The notes below the pieces were generated by a model that was not told where the DNA came from, made no database searches, and saw nothing but the letters and a program-made list of their open reading frames with translations. From JAABRU01 sp050180235 (GTDB lineage Bacteria > Desulfobacterota > Desulfobacteria > Desulfobacterales > Desulfococcaceae), in assembly GCA_050180235.1 (NCBI GenBank), contig JBFXEJ010000003.1, positions 1 to 64,000 of the forward strand: a stretch of 64,000 bases of DNA, read 5' to 3'. This document shows positions 42,716 to 50,723 of the stretch, one piece after another. Within the stretch, counting starts at the first letter, position 1, and the number at the start of each line of letters is the position of its first letter. The position numbers were made by a program, and so were the translations under genes.

Positions 42716-42926
42716 GTCTGTATGAAAAAAAAATAATGGCTTTAAACCCCCAGCATATTCAGAATAACAGTTTTTTTCTCAAAATATACGGCAATCCCCA
42801 AAACAGGCTTTCTGTTTGTGACTCTGTCTGAAAAAAATAATGGTTTAAACCCCCTGCATATTCAGAACAAGGTTTTTTTCTCAAAATATGCGGCAATACC
42901 AAAATCAGGCTTTCTGTTTGTGACTC
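42716..42926. repeat. Two-copy direct tandem repeat upstream of tmc
   Basis: Units 42716-42825 (110 bp) and 42826-42926 (101 bp) share AAAATAATGG-TTTAAACCCCC, GCATATTCAGAA, TTTTTTTCTCAAAATAT and AGGCTTTCTGTTTGTGACTC. They lie in the 1.1-kb gap (42244-43372) between tmcD and the monooxygenase gene, with AT-rich sequence around. No gene is supported in the gap; a 79-codon minus frame at 42450-42689 lacks any recognisable feature. Confidence 0.75.
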
Positions 42927-43094
42927 CTAAGGGAATTTTTTCAGGGATTATTCTTGACAGATTGGAAAAAGAATTTTAACAATGAATAAAGGATGTCATA
43001 TATCAGTGCATACGGCAATGGAACCATAACGTCACTGTCCGTGAAAAAACTGCTGCATTTTTTTATGCCGGACAGCCTGAGGCACTGAATGTAA

Positions 43095-43230
43095 TACCAA
43101 TTCTCCATTGATTTGATACAATACCGTCAGTTTTTCCGCTGCTGAGCGTGTGCAGAAAAACGCTTTGCCCAGTTTCTGCACTCCTCCGGATTTGCATTCC
43201 GCATTGTATAAAACTGATGATTAACCGGTA
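43095..43230. repeat. Family III element, 136-bp copy
   Basis: Ends TACCAATTCTCCATTGATTT and the complement of TACCGGTTAATCATCAG; TAA at 43092-43094 and 43231-43233. The interior matches 37791-37940. Confidence 0.85.
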
Positions 43231-43372
43231 TAATATCAGTTAATTAATTTTCATTCCTTACGCCAATGGCATTAAAGCTTCGTGCGGGAAAAGTACCGTC
43301 AGGCAATTTCCGATCTGCTGACATTGCAAACCCGTTATGAATATTCAGTCTGAATCAACAAGGAGAAATCAA

Positions 43373-43666
43373 ATGAACCCCATCGCGGTTGTTGCCACCA
43401 TGAAAGCCAAAGCCGGAAAAGAAGAGGAACTCAGAAAAGAACTGCTTGATCTGATTCCATCCACCCGTCAGGAACCCGGATGTATCCGTTATGATCTCCA
43501 TCATGAACTTGAACATCCTGAAGTTTTTGTTTTTTATGAACAGTGGGAAAGCCCCGGGCATCTGGAGGATCATCTCAGCCGTCCCCATATGGAGGCATTC
43601 AAAGCAAAAATGGATGAACTGCTGGCGGAAATGTCTGACATCAGGATACTTGAGATTATCAGATAA
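43373..43666 (+). CDS. Antibiotic-biosynthesis-monooxygenase-fold protein (YgiN-like)
   Basis: 97 residues, a small ferredoxin-like ABM domain: PIAVVATMKAKAGKEEELRK, EPGCIRYDLHHELEHPEVFV, YEQWESPGHLEDHLSRPHME. YgiN-type members act on quinols without cofactor; many are uncharacterised. The ATG at 43373 follows AAGGAGAAATCAA. 21 bp precede the flavin reductase gene, so the two may act together in redox detoxification (inference). Confidence 0.88.
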   Translation: MNPIAVVATMKAKAGKEEELRKELLDLIPSTRQEPGCIRYDLHHELEHPEVFVFYEQWESPGHLEDHLSRPHMEAFKAKMDELLAEMSDIRILEIIR

Positions 43667-43687
43667 CTTATCGGAAAGGTGAACAGT

Positions 43688-44254
43688 ATGAAAAAATCAT
43701 TCGGAGCAAAGACCCTTATCTTCCCCACTCCGGTCTGGTGCGTGGGGTCATATGACAAAGACGGAAAACCCAATGTGATGACCATTGCCTGGGGCGGAAT
43801 ATGCTGCTCCAAACCTCCGTGCGTGACCATTTCCCTGCGCAAAGCCACGTATACCTACGGCAGCGTTATGGAACGGAAAGCCTATACCCTCAGTGTTCCC
43901 TCTGAAAAGTACGCCAAAGAGGCTGATTATTTCGGCATGGTATCCGGCAAAAGCACAGACAAATTCAAAGATACGGGCCTGACCCCGGTGAAATCAGAAC
44001 TCGTGGATGCTCCTTATGTGGGGGAATTTCCCATGATTGTGGAATGCAGAGTCATCCATCATTATGAAATCGGCCTGCACACCCATTTTGTGGGGGAAAT
44101 TTTGGATGTCAAAGCAGATGAACCGGTTCTGGATGGAAACGGAATGCCGGACGTGAACAGAATCAGTCCGATTGTCTATTGTCCGGAAGTGCAGGCATAT
44201 CACGGTATCGGGAAATATATCGGCAAAGCCTTTAACATGGGCCGGAAAATCTGA
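43688..44254 (+). CDS. Flavin reductase-like FMN-binding split-barrel protein
   Basis: 188 residues. PTPVWCVGSYDKDGKPNVMT and ISLRKATYTYGSVMERKAYT are typical of the flavoredoxin/flavin-reductase-like family in anaerobes; SGKSTDKFKDTGLTPVKSE and the C-terminal YHGIGKYIGKAFNMGRKI also fit. It binds FMN and moves electrons in the cytoplasm. It is close to flavoredoxin of sulfate reducers, but orthology cannot be settled by eye. Start ATG at 43688. Confidence 0.88.
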   Translation: MKKSFGAKTLIFPTPVWCVGSYDKDGKPNVMTIAWGGICCSKPPCVTISLRKATYTYGSVMERKAYTLSVPSEKYAKEADYFGMVSGKSTDKFKDTGLTPVKSELVDAPYVGEFPMIVECRVIHHYEIGLHTHFVGEILDVKADEPVLDGNGMPDVNRISPIVYCPEVQAYHGIGKYIGKAFNMGRKI

Positions 44255-44266
44255 AATGATTCACGC

Positions 44267-44917
44267 ATGAAAATACTCAGCATATCTGACGTGGTGGAAT
44301 CCTGCCTTTACCCGGATTTCGACGCAGAAAAATTCAGGGGGACAGATCTGATTCTTTCCTGCGGAGATCTGCCTCCTGAATATCTCACCTTTATTACTGT
44401 AAAAACCGGTGCGCCCCTGTATTATGTCCGGGGAAATCACGACATCCGTTATACATCAAAACGGCCCGAAGGCTGCAGAAACATAGACGGCCAACTGCTG
44501 CAGTTCCGGGGGCTGCGGATTCTGGGACTGGAAGGCTCCCGCTGGTACAACGGCGGTCCCTGCCAGTACACCGAAGCCCGGATGCGGACAAAGATAAGAA
44601 AACTGATGCTGAGACTCTGGTGGTGGAAAGGCGCTGATATTGTCATCACCCATGCTCCACCCCGTTTCATCCATGATGCGGAAGATATCTGTCACAGAGG
44701 TTTCAGGAGTTTTCTGTGGCTCATTGACAGGTACCGGCCACGGTATTTTATCCACGGGCATATTCATGCGCATTTTTCCGATCCGTCCCGGCGTATGACA
44801 AAGGTGAACCAGACAACTGTGATCAATACATGCGGGTTTAATCTGATGGAAATCCGTGAACAGACAGAAACAGACTCCAAGCCGGTCTCTGCGGTGACAG
44901 CAAATGAACTTATTTGA
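44267..44917 (+). CDS. Calcineurin-like metallophosphoesterase
   Basis: 216 residues. Metal-site motifs in order: SISDVVE (Asp; the usual D-x-H is D-x-V here), LSCGDLPPEY, VRGNHDIR, ITHAPPR and HGHIHAH. A predicted cytoplasmic phosphoesterase of unknown substrate. Its end overlaps the ParB-domain gene by 14 bp, implying co-translation. Confidence 0.88.
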   Translation: MKILSISDVVESCLYPDFDAEKFRGTDLILSCGDLPPEYLTFITVKTGAPLYYVRGNHDIRYTSKRPEGCRNIDGQLLQFRGLRILGLEGSRWYNGGPCQYTEARMRTKIRKLMLRLWWWKGADIVITHAPPRFIHDAEDICHRGFRSFLWLIDRYRPRYFIHGHIHAHFSDPSRRMTKVNQTTVINTCGFNLMEIREQTETDSKPVSAVTANELI

Positions 44918-45977
44918 AAAAATCAGAAAATCCCTCAGCATGCAGCAGCCTAAGTCCAGGCATCTGAAAAGTTTTAAAGAGCATCAGGAAAACGAAGAGG
45001 CCTTTGACACCAGAGACCTGGGACTGAGAGATGTGGAAGTGGATAAAATCGTGGGCAGTGTGGGACGCTACAATGATTTTGACAACCGTTTCCGTCCCCG
45101 CACCGGAATGCCGTCTGAACGGTTCAACCGCATCAAAGACGCAGTACGGGAGGGGAAACCACTGCCCCCGGTTCTGCTGTATCAGATAAAGGATGAATAT
45201 TATATTCTGGATGGAAACCACCGGGTTGCTGTGGCAAAGCAGCTCGGACGCAAAACCGTGAATGCCCGTATTCTTGAATTTCTTCCCTCCCGGAAAACCC
45301 TGGGAAATGTGCTGTACCGGGAAAAAGTGGAATTCATAGAAAAAACAGGAATCAAAGATGCAATTGAGCTGACCGAGGTGGGGCAGTATTCATGTCTGAT
45401 TGAGCAGATCGAAGAGCATCGTAAATCCCAGGAATCCGTCAATACAGCGGAAGTTTCTTTTGAAAGTGCTGCAAAAGACTGGTATGAAACCATCTATCTT
45501 CCCTTCCGCCTGATTATCGAACGCAGCCATCTGTCAGAGGCTTTTCCCCAGCGCACACTGGCGGATCTCTACGTGTACATTTCCCTGCATCAGTGGAAAA
45601 GCGGCAGGGAGCGGGAGTTCGGCATTGGTCTGGATCAGATTATCCCCAGGAATATGGAAGAATTCCGGGCAAAAATGGCAGAGAACAAGGGTTTTGACTT
45701 TCCGGAAATGAAGAGGATGATCACAGCCTTTGTGTTCATCAGTGTAAAGGTGGGGGATGAATACCGGATTATGGAAAAACTCTTTGCTGTTGAGGAGGTC
45801 AAGGAACTGTATGATGTGCCGGGCGATTTTGATCTTCTGGCAAAGATTGTCATGGAAAGGGACTGGCTCAGTTCTGATTCCGAGGTGATCGGATATTTTG
45901 TTTACAACCGCATCCGGAAAATACCGGGCGTGGAGAAAACCCAGACACTGATTCCCATTCTTTCCAGAAGGAAATAA
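44904..45977 (+). CDS. ParB-N/sulfiredoxin-fold protein with helical C-terminal region
   Basis: 357 residues. Residues ~45-125 contain a ParB-like nuclease/CTPase-fold motif: PLPPVLLYQIKDEYYILDGN then HRVAVAKQLG. The middle (SFESAAKDWYETIYLPFRLI) resembles DUF4032-type domains. The last ~35 residues (SEVIGYFVYNRIRKIPGVEK) look like an AsnC/Lrp ligand-domain strand. No helix-turn-helix as in true ParB partition proteins. Function unknown. Confidence 0.75.
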   Translation: MNLFEKIRKSLSMQQPKSRHLKSFKEHQENEEAFDTRDLGLRDVEVDKIVGSVGRYNDFDNRFRPRTGMPSERFNRIKDAVREGKPLPPVLLYQIKDEYYILDGNHRVAVAKQLGRKTVNARILEFLPSRKTLGNVLYREKVEFIEKTGIKDAIELTEVGQYSCLIEQIEEHRKSQESVNTAEVSFESAAKDWYETIYLPFRLIIERSHLSEAFPQRTLADLYVYISLHQWKSGREREFGIGLDQIIPRNMEEFRAKMAENKGFDFPEMKRMITAFVFISVKVGDEYRIMEKLFAVEEVKELYDVPGDFDLLAKIVMERDWLSSDSEVIGYFVYNRIRKIPGVEKTQTLIPILSRRK

Positions 45978-46110
45978 ATGGGAGATGTCACGGACAGTAT
46001 TGCGGGGAATACGGGAAAAGCATTTTCTGTCAGTGTCTTCTTTGGCAAACCGCCATCTTAACCTCAAAAAATCCGGAGAGACATAAAGATCAAGCACTGA
46101 GTCAAATCCA

Positions 46111-46139
46111 TTGATCAGTTTAAAAAAAAATGCTATAGA
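46111..46139 (+). promoter_or_regulatory. Possible promoter of the nuoI cluster
   Basis: TTGATC (46111-46116), a 17-bp spacer, TATAGA (46134-46139), 124 bp before nuoI. Each box matches consensus at four of six positions. Plausible because it sits in the only gap that separates nuoI from the preceding cluster. Confidence 0.35.
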
Positions 46140-46262
46140 CCTTAGGTAAAGATATTTCTGCTGCATCGCCGTTCAGAGATATGCGGCAGAGAGATTTACT
46201 TCCAGGTCAGTATGAAAAAAATGCTTTGGTTTCTGAAAAACAGGTTTTGAGAGGCTTATTTT

Positions 46263-46799
46263 ATGTCAGAAATATATGAATCCGTAAAAGCATTTGGAGC
46301 AGGTTTTGCCACCACATTCCGGCATCTGCTTCAAAAACCCATTACCGAGGAATATCCGGAATACAAACGCCCGCTGCCGGAGCGATCCCGTGCGCGGATC
46401 GTCCTGACCCGTGATCCGGACGGCAGAGAGCGGTGCGTAGCCTGTTATCTTTGTTCCGCCGTATGCCCGGTAAGCTGCATTTCCATGCAGTCAGCCGAGC
46501 AGGAAGACGGACGCAGATATGCAGAATGGTTCCGCATAAACCTGGGGCGTTGCATTTATTGCGGACTCTGCGAAGAGGCCTGCCCTACATCCGCAATCCA
46601 ACTGACCCCGGATTTTGAAAACTGTCAGAGGGATATTCTGAACCTTGTGTTTGAAAAAGAGGATCTGCTGGTGGATCACTGCGGAAAGGATAAGGAATAC
46701 TGTTTTTACAAATATGCAGGCATCTCCACGGCAGATATGGGCAAAGGGGAGCATATCAATGAAAAAGAACCGGTGAATGTGAGAAGCAATTTGCCGTAA
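46263..46799 (+). CDS. nuoI: NADH-quinone oxidoreductase subunit I
   Basis: 178 residues. Two [4Fe-4S] motifs: CVACYLCSAVCPVSCI and CIYCGLCEEACPTSAI, clusters N6a/N6b of complex I. The N-terminus (SVKAFGAGFATTFRHLL) anchors on the membrane arm; ITEEYPEYKRPLPERSRAR is the family signature. It begins a nuoI-J-K-L-M-N run; nuoA-H are not upstream. Confidence 0.93.
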   Translation: MSEIYESVKAFGAGFATTFRHLLQKPITEEYPEYKRPLPERSRARIVLTRDPDGRERCVACYLCSAVCPVSCISMQSAEQEDGRRYAEWFRINLGRCIYCGLCEEACPTSAIQLTPDFENCQRDILNLVFEKEDLLVDHCGKDKEYCFYKYAGISTADMGKGEHINEKEPVNVRSNLP

Positions 46800-46823
46800 A
46801 CAATACAGAAAGATGATTTGCTT

Positions 46824-47339
46824 ATGACACTTTATTCATTCATTTTTTACATTCTGTCTGCCGTTATCACAGTTTCCACAGGACTGGCGATTACCCGGAG
46901 AAACATGATTCATGCGGTGCTGTATCTGGTCATTTCCTTTTTCGGCACTGCCATGCTTTTTTATCTCATGGGAGCACCTCTGCTTGCAGCGCTGGAGGTC
47001 ATTGTCTACGCGGGAGCCATCATGATTCTTTTCCTCTTCATTATTATGATGCTCCGGGTGGAGGGAATTGAGGAACGCCTGTTCCCCCTGAAGCAGTGGC
47101 TTCCGGCAGTGGGACTGGGTTTTGTTTCCTTTCAGATTTGCATTTTCCTGCTGATTTCCGCAGGGCCTGAATCACAGGAAATCCTGAAAACAGCAGTCGC
47201 GGAACCCGGAATTTTCGGACATTTTCTGTTCACACATCACTGGCTTTCCATTGAAATCATATCCATGCTTCTGCTGATCGCTCTGGTGGGCGTGTTTCAT
47301 CTGGGAATGGACAAAAGACACAGGGGAGAAAAAATATGA
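46824..47339 (+). CDS. nuoJ: NADH-quinone oxidoreductase subunit J
   Basis: 171 residues, five transmembrane helices. ITRRNMIHAVLYLVISFFGT, GAPLLAALEVIVYAGAIMIL and LFIIMMLRV are strongly conserved NuoJ segments. Start ATG at 46824. Overlaps nuoK by four bases (ATGA). Confidence 0.93.
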   Translation: MTLYSFIFYILSAVITVSTGLAITRRNMIHAVLYLVISFFGTAMLFYLMGAPLLAALEVIVYAGAIMILFLFIIMMLRVEGIEERLFPLKQWLPAVGLGFVSFQICIFLLISAGPESQEILKTAVAEPGIFGHFLFTHHWLSIEIISMLLLIALVGVFHLGMDKRHRGEKI

Positions 47340-47650
47340 CTATTGTTCCCTACAGCCATGTGCTTTTTCTGGCAGGAATCCTTTTTGTCATGGGCATGTT
47401 CTGCACTGTCACCCGCCGCAATCTGATTATGATGGTGCTGGGGCTGGAAATCATGTTGAATGCGGCATCTATCGCGTTTATCGGAGCCGCTCTCCGTTAC
47501 AGTCATATGGACGGCCATGCTATGGTCATTTTCATCATTGCCGTTGCAGCAGCCGAAGTTTCCATCGGTCTGGCTCTGATTGTCTGCATTTACCGCAAAA
47601 CCGGAACTATTGATGCGGGCTGCATTGAAGGGGATGTTTGTGAACTGTAA
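47336..47650 (+). CDS. nuoK: NADH-quinone oxidoreductase subunit K
   Basis: 104 residues, three helices. TRRNLIMMVLGLEIMLNAAS carries the conserved membrane Glu; a second Glu is in IAVAAAEVSIGLALIV. MrpC-like antiporter subunit of complex I. The short C-terminal tail (DAGCIEGDVCEL) is unusual. After it the nuo series is interrupted by 3.1 kb of toxin-antitoxin and exported-protein genes. Confidence 0.93.
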   Translation: MTIVPYSHVLFLAGILFVMGMFCTVTRRNLIMMVLGLEIMLNAASIAFIGAALRYSHMDGHAMVIFIIAVAAAEVSIGLALIVCIYRKTGTIDAGCIEGDVCEL

Positions 47651-47714
47651 AGCAGATTTGCAAACCCTGGAAATAAGCTGATTATGGATAAAGATGAAAT
47701 AAGAGAGGTTTACC

Positions 47715-47945
47715 ATGAATCTTAACCTGAAAACAGCTTTGGATTCCGTGAATCTGCTGTCAACTTTGGAAAAAATACAACTGATGCAGAAAATCACGCA
47801 ACAGATTGAATCTGAGTTGAAAATGAAGATGTCAAAGCCCAGAAAACCTCTGCGCGGTTTATGGAAAGGGCTTGATATAAAAGACGAAGAGATTCTTCAG
47901 GCAAGAAAAGAAATGTGGGATAATTTTCCGCGGGAAGATATTTGA
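47715..47945 (+). CDS. Antitoxin-type partner of the PIN toxin
   Basis: 76 residues, charged and helical: MNLNLKTALDSVNLLSTLEK, then RKPLRGLWKGLDIKDEEILQ and ARKEMWDNFPRED. The latter tail (GLW..I..EDI..AR.EMW) is frequent in small antitoxins encoded before PIN-domain toxins. Its TGA shares one base with the toxin ATG. Confidence 0.8.
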   Translation: MNLNLKTALDSVNLLSTLEKIQLMQKITQQIESELKMKMSKPRKPLRGLWKGLDIKDEEILQARKEMWDNFPREDI

Positions 47946-48349
47946 TGTATAATAACGCTGTGACAGACACACATGCACTGATTTGGTATCTGGAAGACAG
48001 TCCCCGTCTCGGAGCGGAAGCAGGCAACTTTTTTGAATCCTGTGAAAAAGGGGATGCTGTTATTTATATCCCAACAATTTGTCTGATAGAAATTCTTTAT
48101 TTGCAGGAAAAGGGGCGTATCCCAGATTATTTCAGCAAACAGATAGAATCAGAACTTTTATCCGATGAAGGCAATTTCATACTGGCTGATCTGACTGCTG
48201 ATATTGTTCGTTCTGTATCACGGATACCGCGTTCTGCTGTTCCTGACATGCCGGATCGGATTATTGCGGGAACTGCTCTTTATTTGTCACTGCCGCTTAT
48301 CAGTCGTGACAGGAAAATACAATTATCCCAGATACAAACTGTCTGGTAA
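47945..48349 (+). CDS. PIN-domain toxin (VapC-type)
   Basis: 134 residues. The acidic residues of a PIN ribonuclease are in place: VTDTHALIWYLEDSPRLG (first Asp), CLIEILYL (Glu), PDMPDRIIAGTALYL (two Asp), LISRDRKIQ (Asp). VapC toxins cleave tRNA or rRNA. Together with the 76-residue protein upstream it forms a type II toxin-antitoxin pair, inserted between nuoK and nuoL. Confidence 0.87.
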   Translation: MYNNAVTDTHALIWYLEDSPRLGAEAGNFFESCEKGDAVIYIPTICLIEILYLQEKGRIPDYFSKQIESELLSDEGNFILADLTADIVRSVSRIPRSAVPDMPDRIIAGTALYLSLPLISRDRKIQLSQIQTVW

Positions 48350-48389
48350 GAGAAAAAATTTACTTTCACAGAGAGAAAGATTGCAGCTT

Positions 48390-48647
48390 ATGAATAAAAA
48401 TATAAAATATTTTAAATCAGGATATGTCATTCATTTCTTTTCTGTGTTTATTTCGATACTGATGTTTGCTGTTTCTTTGCAGGCTGCATACAGGGAAGAC
48501 CCTGATCTGGAATTTTTCAGATATTGCGATAACAGCGATTTTGATGTGCTTGATAAGTATCTTACACAGGATGAAGATGGATATGAGCGGTTAACCGAAT
48601 GGCTGACCTATAATGATACTATCCGGATCATCAGAAATATTGGGTAG
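48390..48647 (+). CDS. Small exported hypothetical protein
   Basis: 85 residues. The N-terminus MNKNIKYFKSGYVIHFFSVF plus a hydrophobic run (ISILMFAVSLQA) looks like a signal peptide; the remaining ~45 residues are acidic (REDPDLEFFRYCDNSDFDVL). No family recognised. Weak start context (no clear ribosome site). AT-rich compared with the nuo genes. Confidence 0.5.
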   Translation: MNKNIKYFKSGYVIHFFSVFISILMFAVSLQAAYREDPDLEFFRYCDNSDFDVLDKYLTQDEDGYERLTEWLTYNDTIRIIRNIG

Positions 48648-48727
48648 TGATAGCAAAGGTCATGTTCAGTTTTTGGTATAACGGTTGTTGTTTTTATTAA
48701 ATAATCAAAAGAAGGAGTTAGGTAGCC

Positions 48728-49666
48728 ATGAGAAAAATCGGATTTGTTATTGTTGCTTTGGTTATGGGGCTTATGATTGGAAATTATGCACAAGCCGAAT
48801 GTATTCATGTGGATGACAGTCTGCTGCTGGATATTCCCTGTGTTGAATATGGCGGCAATAATTATTCTTTCAAACTGGATTATTATCCCAATCCCAATGA
48901 TCCCGCAGGTATTTATTGGAAGATGGATATAAATTCTTTCAGGGAGATTTATAATTTTTACACTGACAATGAAACAGAGCCGAACAATGCGCTCAGCGAG
49001 GCAACATTAATCGGTTTAAATAAAAATGTCATTGGAAAACTGGGAACTTCCGGTGACAGCGACTATTTCAAATTTACAACATCACAGCCCGGTGTGATTG
49101 AAGTGGCTGTTAATCCTGTTCCTTCTGAAATCAGAATGTATGTATCTGTTTATGATGAAAGGCAGAACAACATTGCATACGGAACAGCTTCAGAGTCTGG
49201 GCAGGGTGTTTTTATAAATGTAGTCATCTCTGCGGGTGTTCATTATATATCATTAAATAGTTATCACGGTTCTTATAGTGTGAATGATTATAATCTGTTG
49301 GTTACTCTGGATACGTTTGATTCGTATGAAGTCAACAACAGCTTTTACAATGCATCTTTAATATCTCTGAATACAGATATTAATGGTAAAATAAGCGCAC
49401 CAGGAGACAAAGATTATTTCAAGTTCACGGTAGCAGAGACAGGTGTCCTTAAAATATCTGTTGATCCCATGCCATCAAAGGTCAGAATGGTTGTAAATGT
49501 TTATGATAAAAAGCAGAACAGGATTGCATCCAAAACAGCTTCAGACTATGGGAACAGTATTTTTTTTGAAACACCTAATGAACCTGGAATTTACTATCTG
49601 TCATTAGCAAATGACAATGAAAGTTATAATAGTGATGAACACTATACACTTAGGATAGAACATTAA
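48728..49666 (+). CDS. Exported protein with two PPC (pre-peptidase C-terminal) domains
   Basis: 312 residues. Signal peptide MRKIGFVIVALVMGLMIGNYAQA; two ~105-residue beta-sandwich repeats follow. Each starts with an acidic EPNNALSEATLI/EVNNSFYNASLI segment and contains GDSDYFKFTT/GDKDYFKFTV, the PPC hallmark, and ends YISLNS/YYLSLAN. PPC domains usually accompany secreted peptidases, but no catalytic domain is present here, so this may be a free binding or inhibitor module. Ribosome site AAGAAGGAG. Codon use is AT-rich. Confidence 0.82.
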   Translation: MRKIGFVIVALVMGLMIGNYAQAECIHVDDSLLLDIPCVEYGGNNYSFKLDYYPNPNDPAGIYWKMDINSFREIYNFYTDNETEPNNALSEATLIGLNKNVIGKLGTSGDSDYFKFTTSQPGVIEVAVNPVPSEIRMYVSVYDERQNNIAYGTASESGQGVFINVVISAGVHYISLNSYHGSYSVNDYNLLVTLDTFDSYEVNNSFYNASLISLNTDINGKISAPGDKDYFKFTVAETGVLKISVDPMPSKVRMVVNVYDKKQNRIASKTASDYGNSIFFETPNEPGIYYLSLANDNESYNSDEHYTLRIEH

Positions 49667-49886
49667 AATCTGACCCGGTGCAAAGCGGATGTAGTTGATT
49701 GCATTATTGATCCACTTCACACTTTGCGCCGGTAAGATTGTTATTATCTTCTGTTTATTGGACAGGTGGCAAAAAGAGCTGAGGAAGACTCTCAAGTGGC
49801 ATATTCGCTCATCAAATCCGGTAAAATTTGTCACGATTTTTTTCTTCCTCATCTCTCATTGGAAAAAACAGCAAACAGGTGATACA

Positions 49887-50180
49887 ATGAAAACAGTTCA
49901 GGCAGTAATGAATTTGCCGGAAGGTCTTTATCTGTCGATTTCCTGTTTCGGTCTGACCAGAGAGAGGATTGTCAGCGAATCAAGAAAACTTCTTGCAATT
50001 AAATATTTTCAGGAAAAACTTCTCTCTCTGGGAAAGGCGGCAGAACTTTCAGGTCTGTCCAAATGGGATTTTATCGACTATCTGGGCAGCAGCAATGTTC
50101 CGGTTATTGATTATGATGAAGATGAAATGTGCAGAGAGATTGAAACAGCGGAAAATATTGTGAAAGTGCTGACATCATGA
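49887..50180 (+). CDS. UPF0175-family protein (antitoxin-like)
   Basis: 97 residues. LSISCFGLTRERIVSESRKL, AIKYFQEKLLSLGKAAELSG, LSKWDFIDYLGSSNVPVIDY: the UPF0175 pattern, a winged-helix protein usually encoded beside a small toxin. Start ATG at 49887. Its end overlaps the next gene by four bases (ATGA). Confidence 0.85.
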   Translation: MKTVQAVMNLPEGLYLSISCFGLTRERIVSESRKLLAIKYFQEKLLSLGKAAELSGLSKWDFIDYLGSSNVPVIDYDEDEMCREIETAENIVKVLTS

Positions 50181-50413
50181 TGGAACAAATAGCAGATATT
50201 TTTCAAGAAGCGGCAACAGCAATGAAAGATCCGATGGCGGCAACCAGTGCTGACCCGGATCATTCTGAAAATGAAAATCGGTATGTGACATTTGGTATTT
50301 CTGAAAAAGGACGGCTGATAGTGGTTGCTCACACAGAAAAAGAGGATACAATTCGGATCATCAGCGCCCGGATTGCAGGCAAAGGAGAACGAAAAATATA
50401 TGAAGAAGGTTAA
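50177..50413 (+). CDS. BrnT-like toxin lacking the usual N-terminus
   Basis: 78 residues. The C-terminal part is clearly BrnT: ADPDHSENENRYVTFGISEK then GRLIVVAHTE and IRIISARIAGKGERKIYEEG, including the IRIISAR core. Full BrnT starts with a strand bearing FEWD...N..KHG; here that is replaced by MMEQIADIFQEAATAMKDPM, so the first ~20 family residues are absent. It may be inactive or re-initiated after a deletion that fused it to the preceding UPF0175 gene. Confidence 0.75.
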   Translation: MMEQIADIFQEAATAMKDPMAATSADPDHSENENRYVTFGISEKGRLIVVAHTEKEDTIRIISARIAGKGERKIYEEG

Positions 50414-50684
50414 AGATACGGATAAAGACGAATTGCGTGATGAGTACAAACTCTCAGATTTTTCCGGCGGATTTGTGCGCGGAAAATATGCCAAACGTAT
50501 GCGTAAATCATCCAATATTGTTGTTATCAGACCGGAAGTGACGGAAGTATTCCCCAACGAAGAATCGGTAAACAATGCACTTCTGGCTCTGATTGAAGTA
50601 GCACAGAAAACAGTGCGGTCCAAAAGGCGGTCAGCCCGAATTTCAAATAAAGTCTGCAAGGAATCGCCGAAACCGCAATCTTAA
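50400..50684 (+). CDS. Antitoxin-like protein paired with the BrnT-type gene
   Basis: 94 residues. DELRDEYKLSDFSGGFVRGK then YAKR belongs to a small-protein type (ELR.EYDFS...GGVRGKY) encoded beside toxins of type II systems; FPNEESVNNALLALIEVAQK fits the end of that module. The basic tail KRRSARISNKVCKESPK is longer than usual. Overlaps the BrnT-like gene by 14 bp. Confidence 0.72.
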   Translation: MKKVKDTDKDELRDEYKLSDFSGGFVRGKYAKRMRKSSNIVVIRPEVTEVFPNEESVNNALLALIEVAQKTVRSKRRSARISNKVCKESPKPQS

Positions 50685-50723
50685 ACAAAAGAACTCTTTT
50701 TCCTGTACAATGGAGCATTGCAT

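Noticed and set aside
44904..45977. Chromosome-partition ParB (origin region)
   Set aside because: Only the ParB-N fold is present; no helix-turn-helix, no parA neighbour and no parS-like sites seen.
45978..46061. 27-codon ORF directly after the ParB-domain gene
   Set aside because: Too short, no ribosome site, no homology I can recognise.
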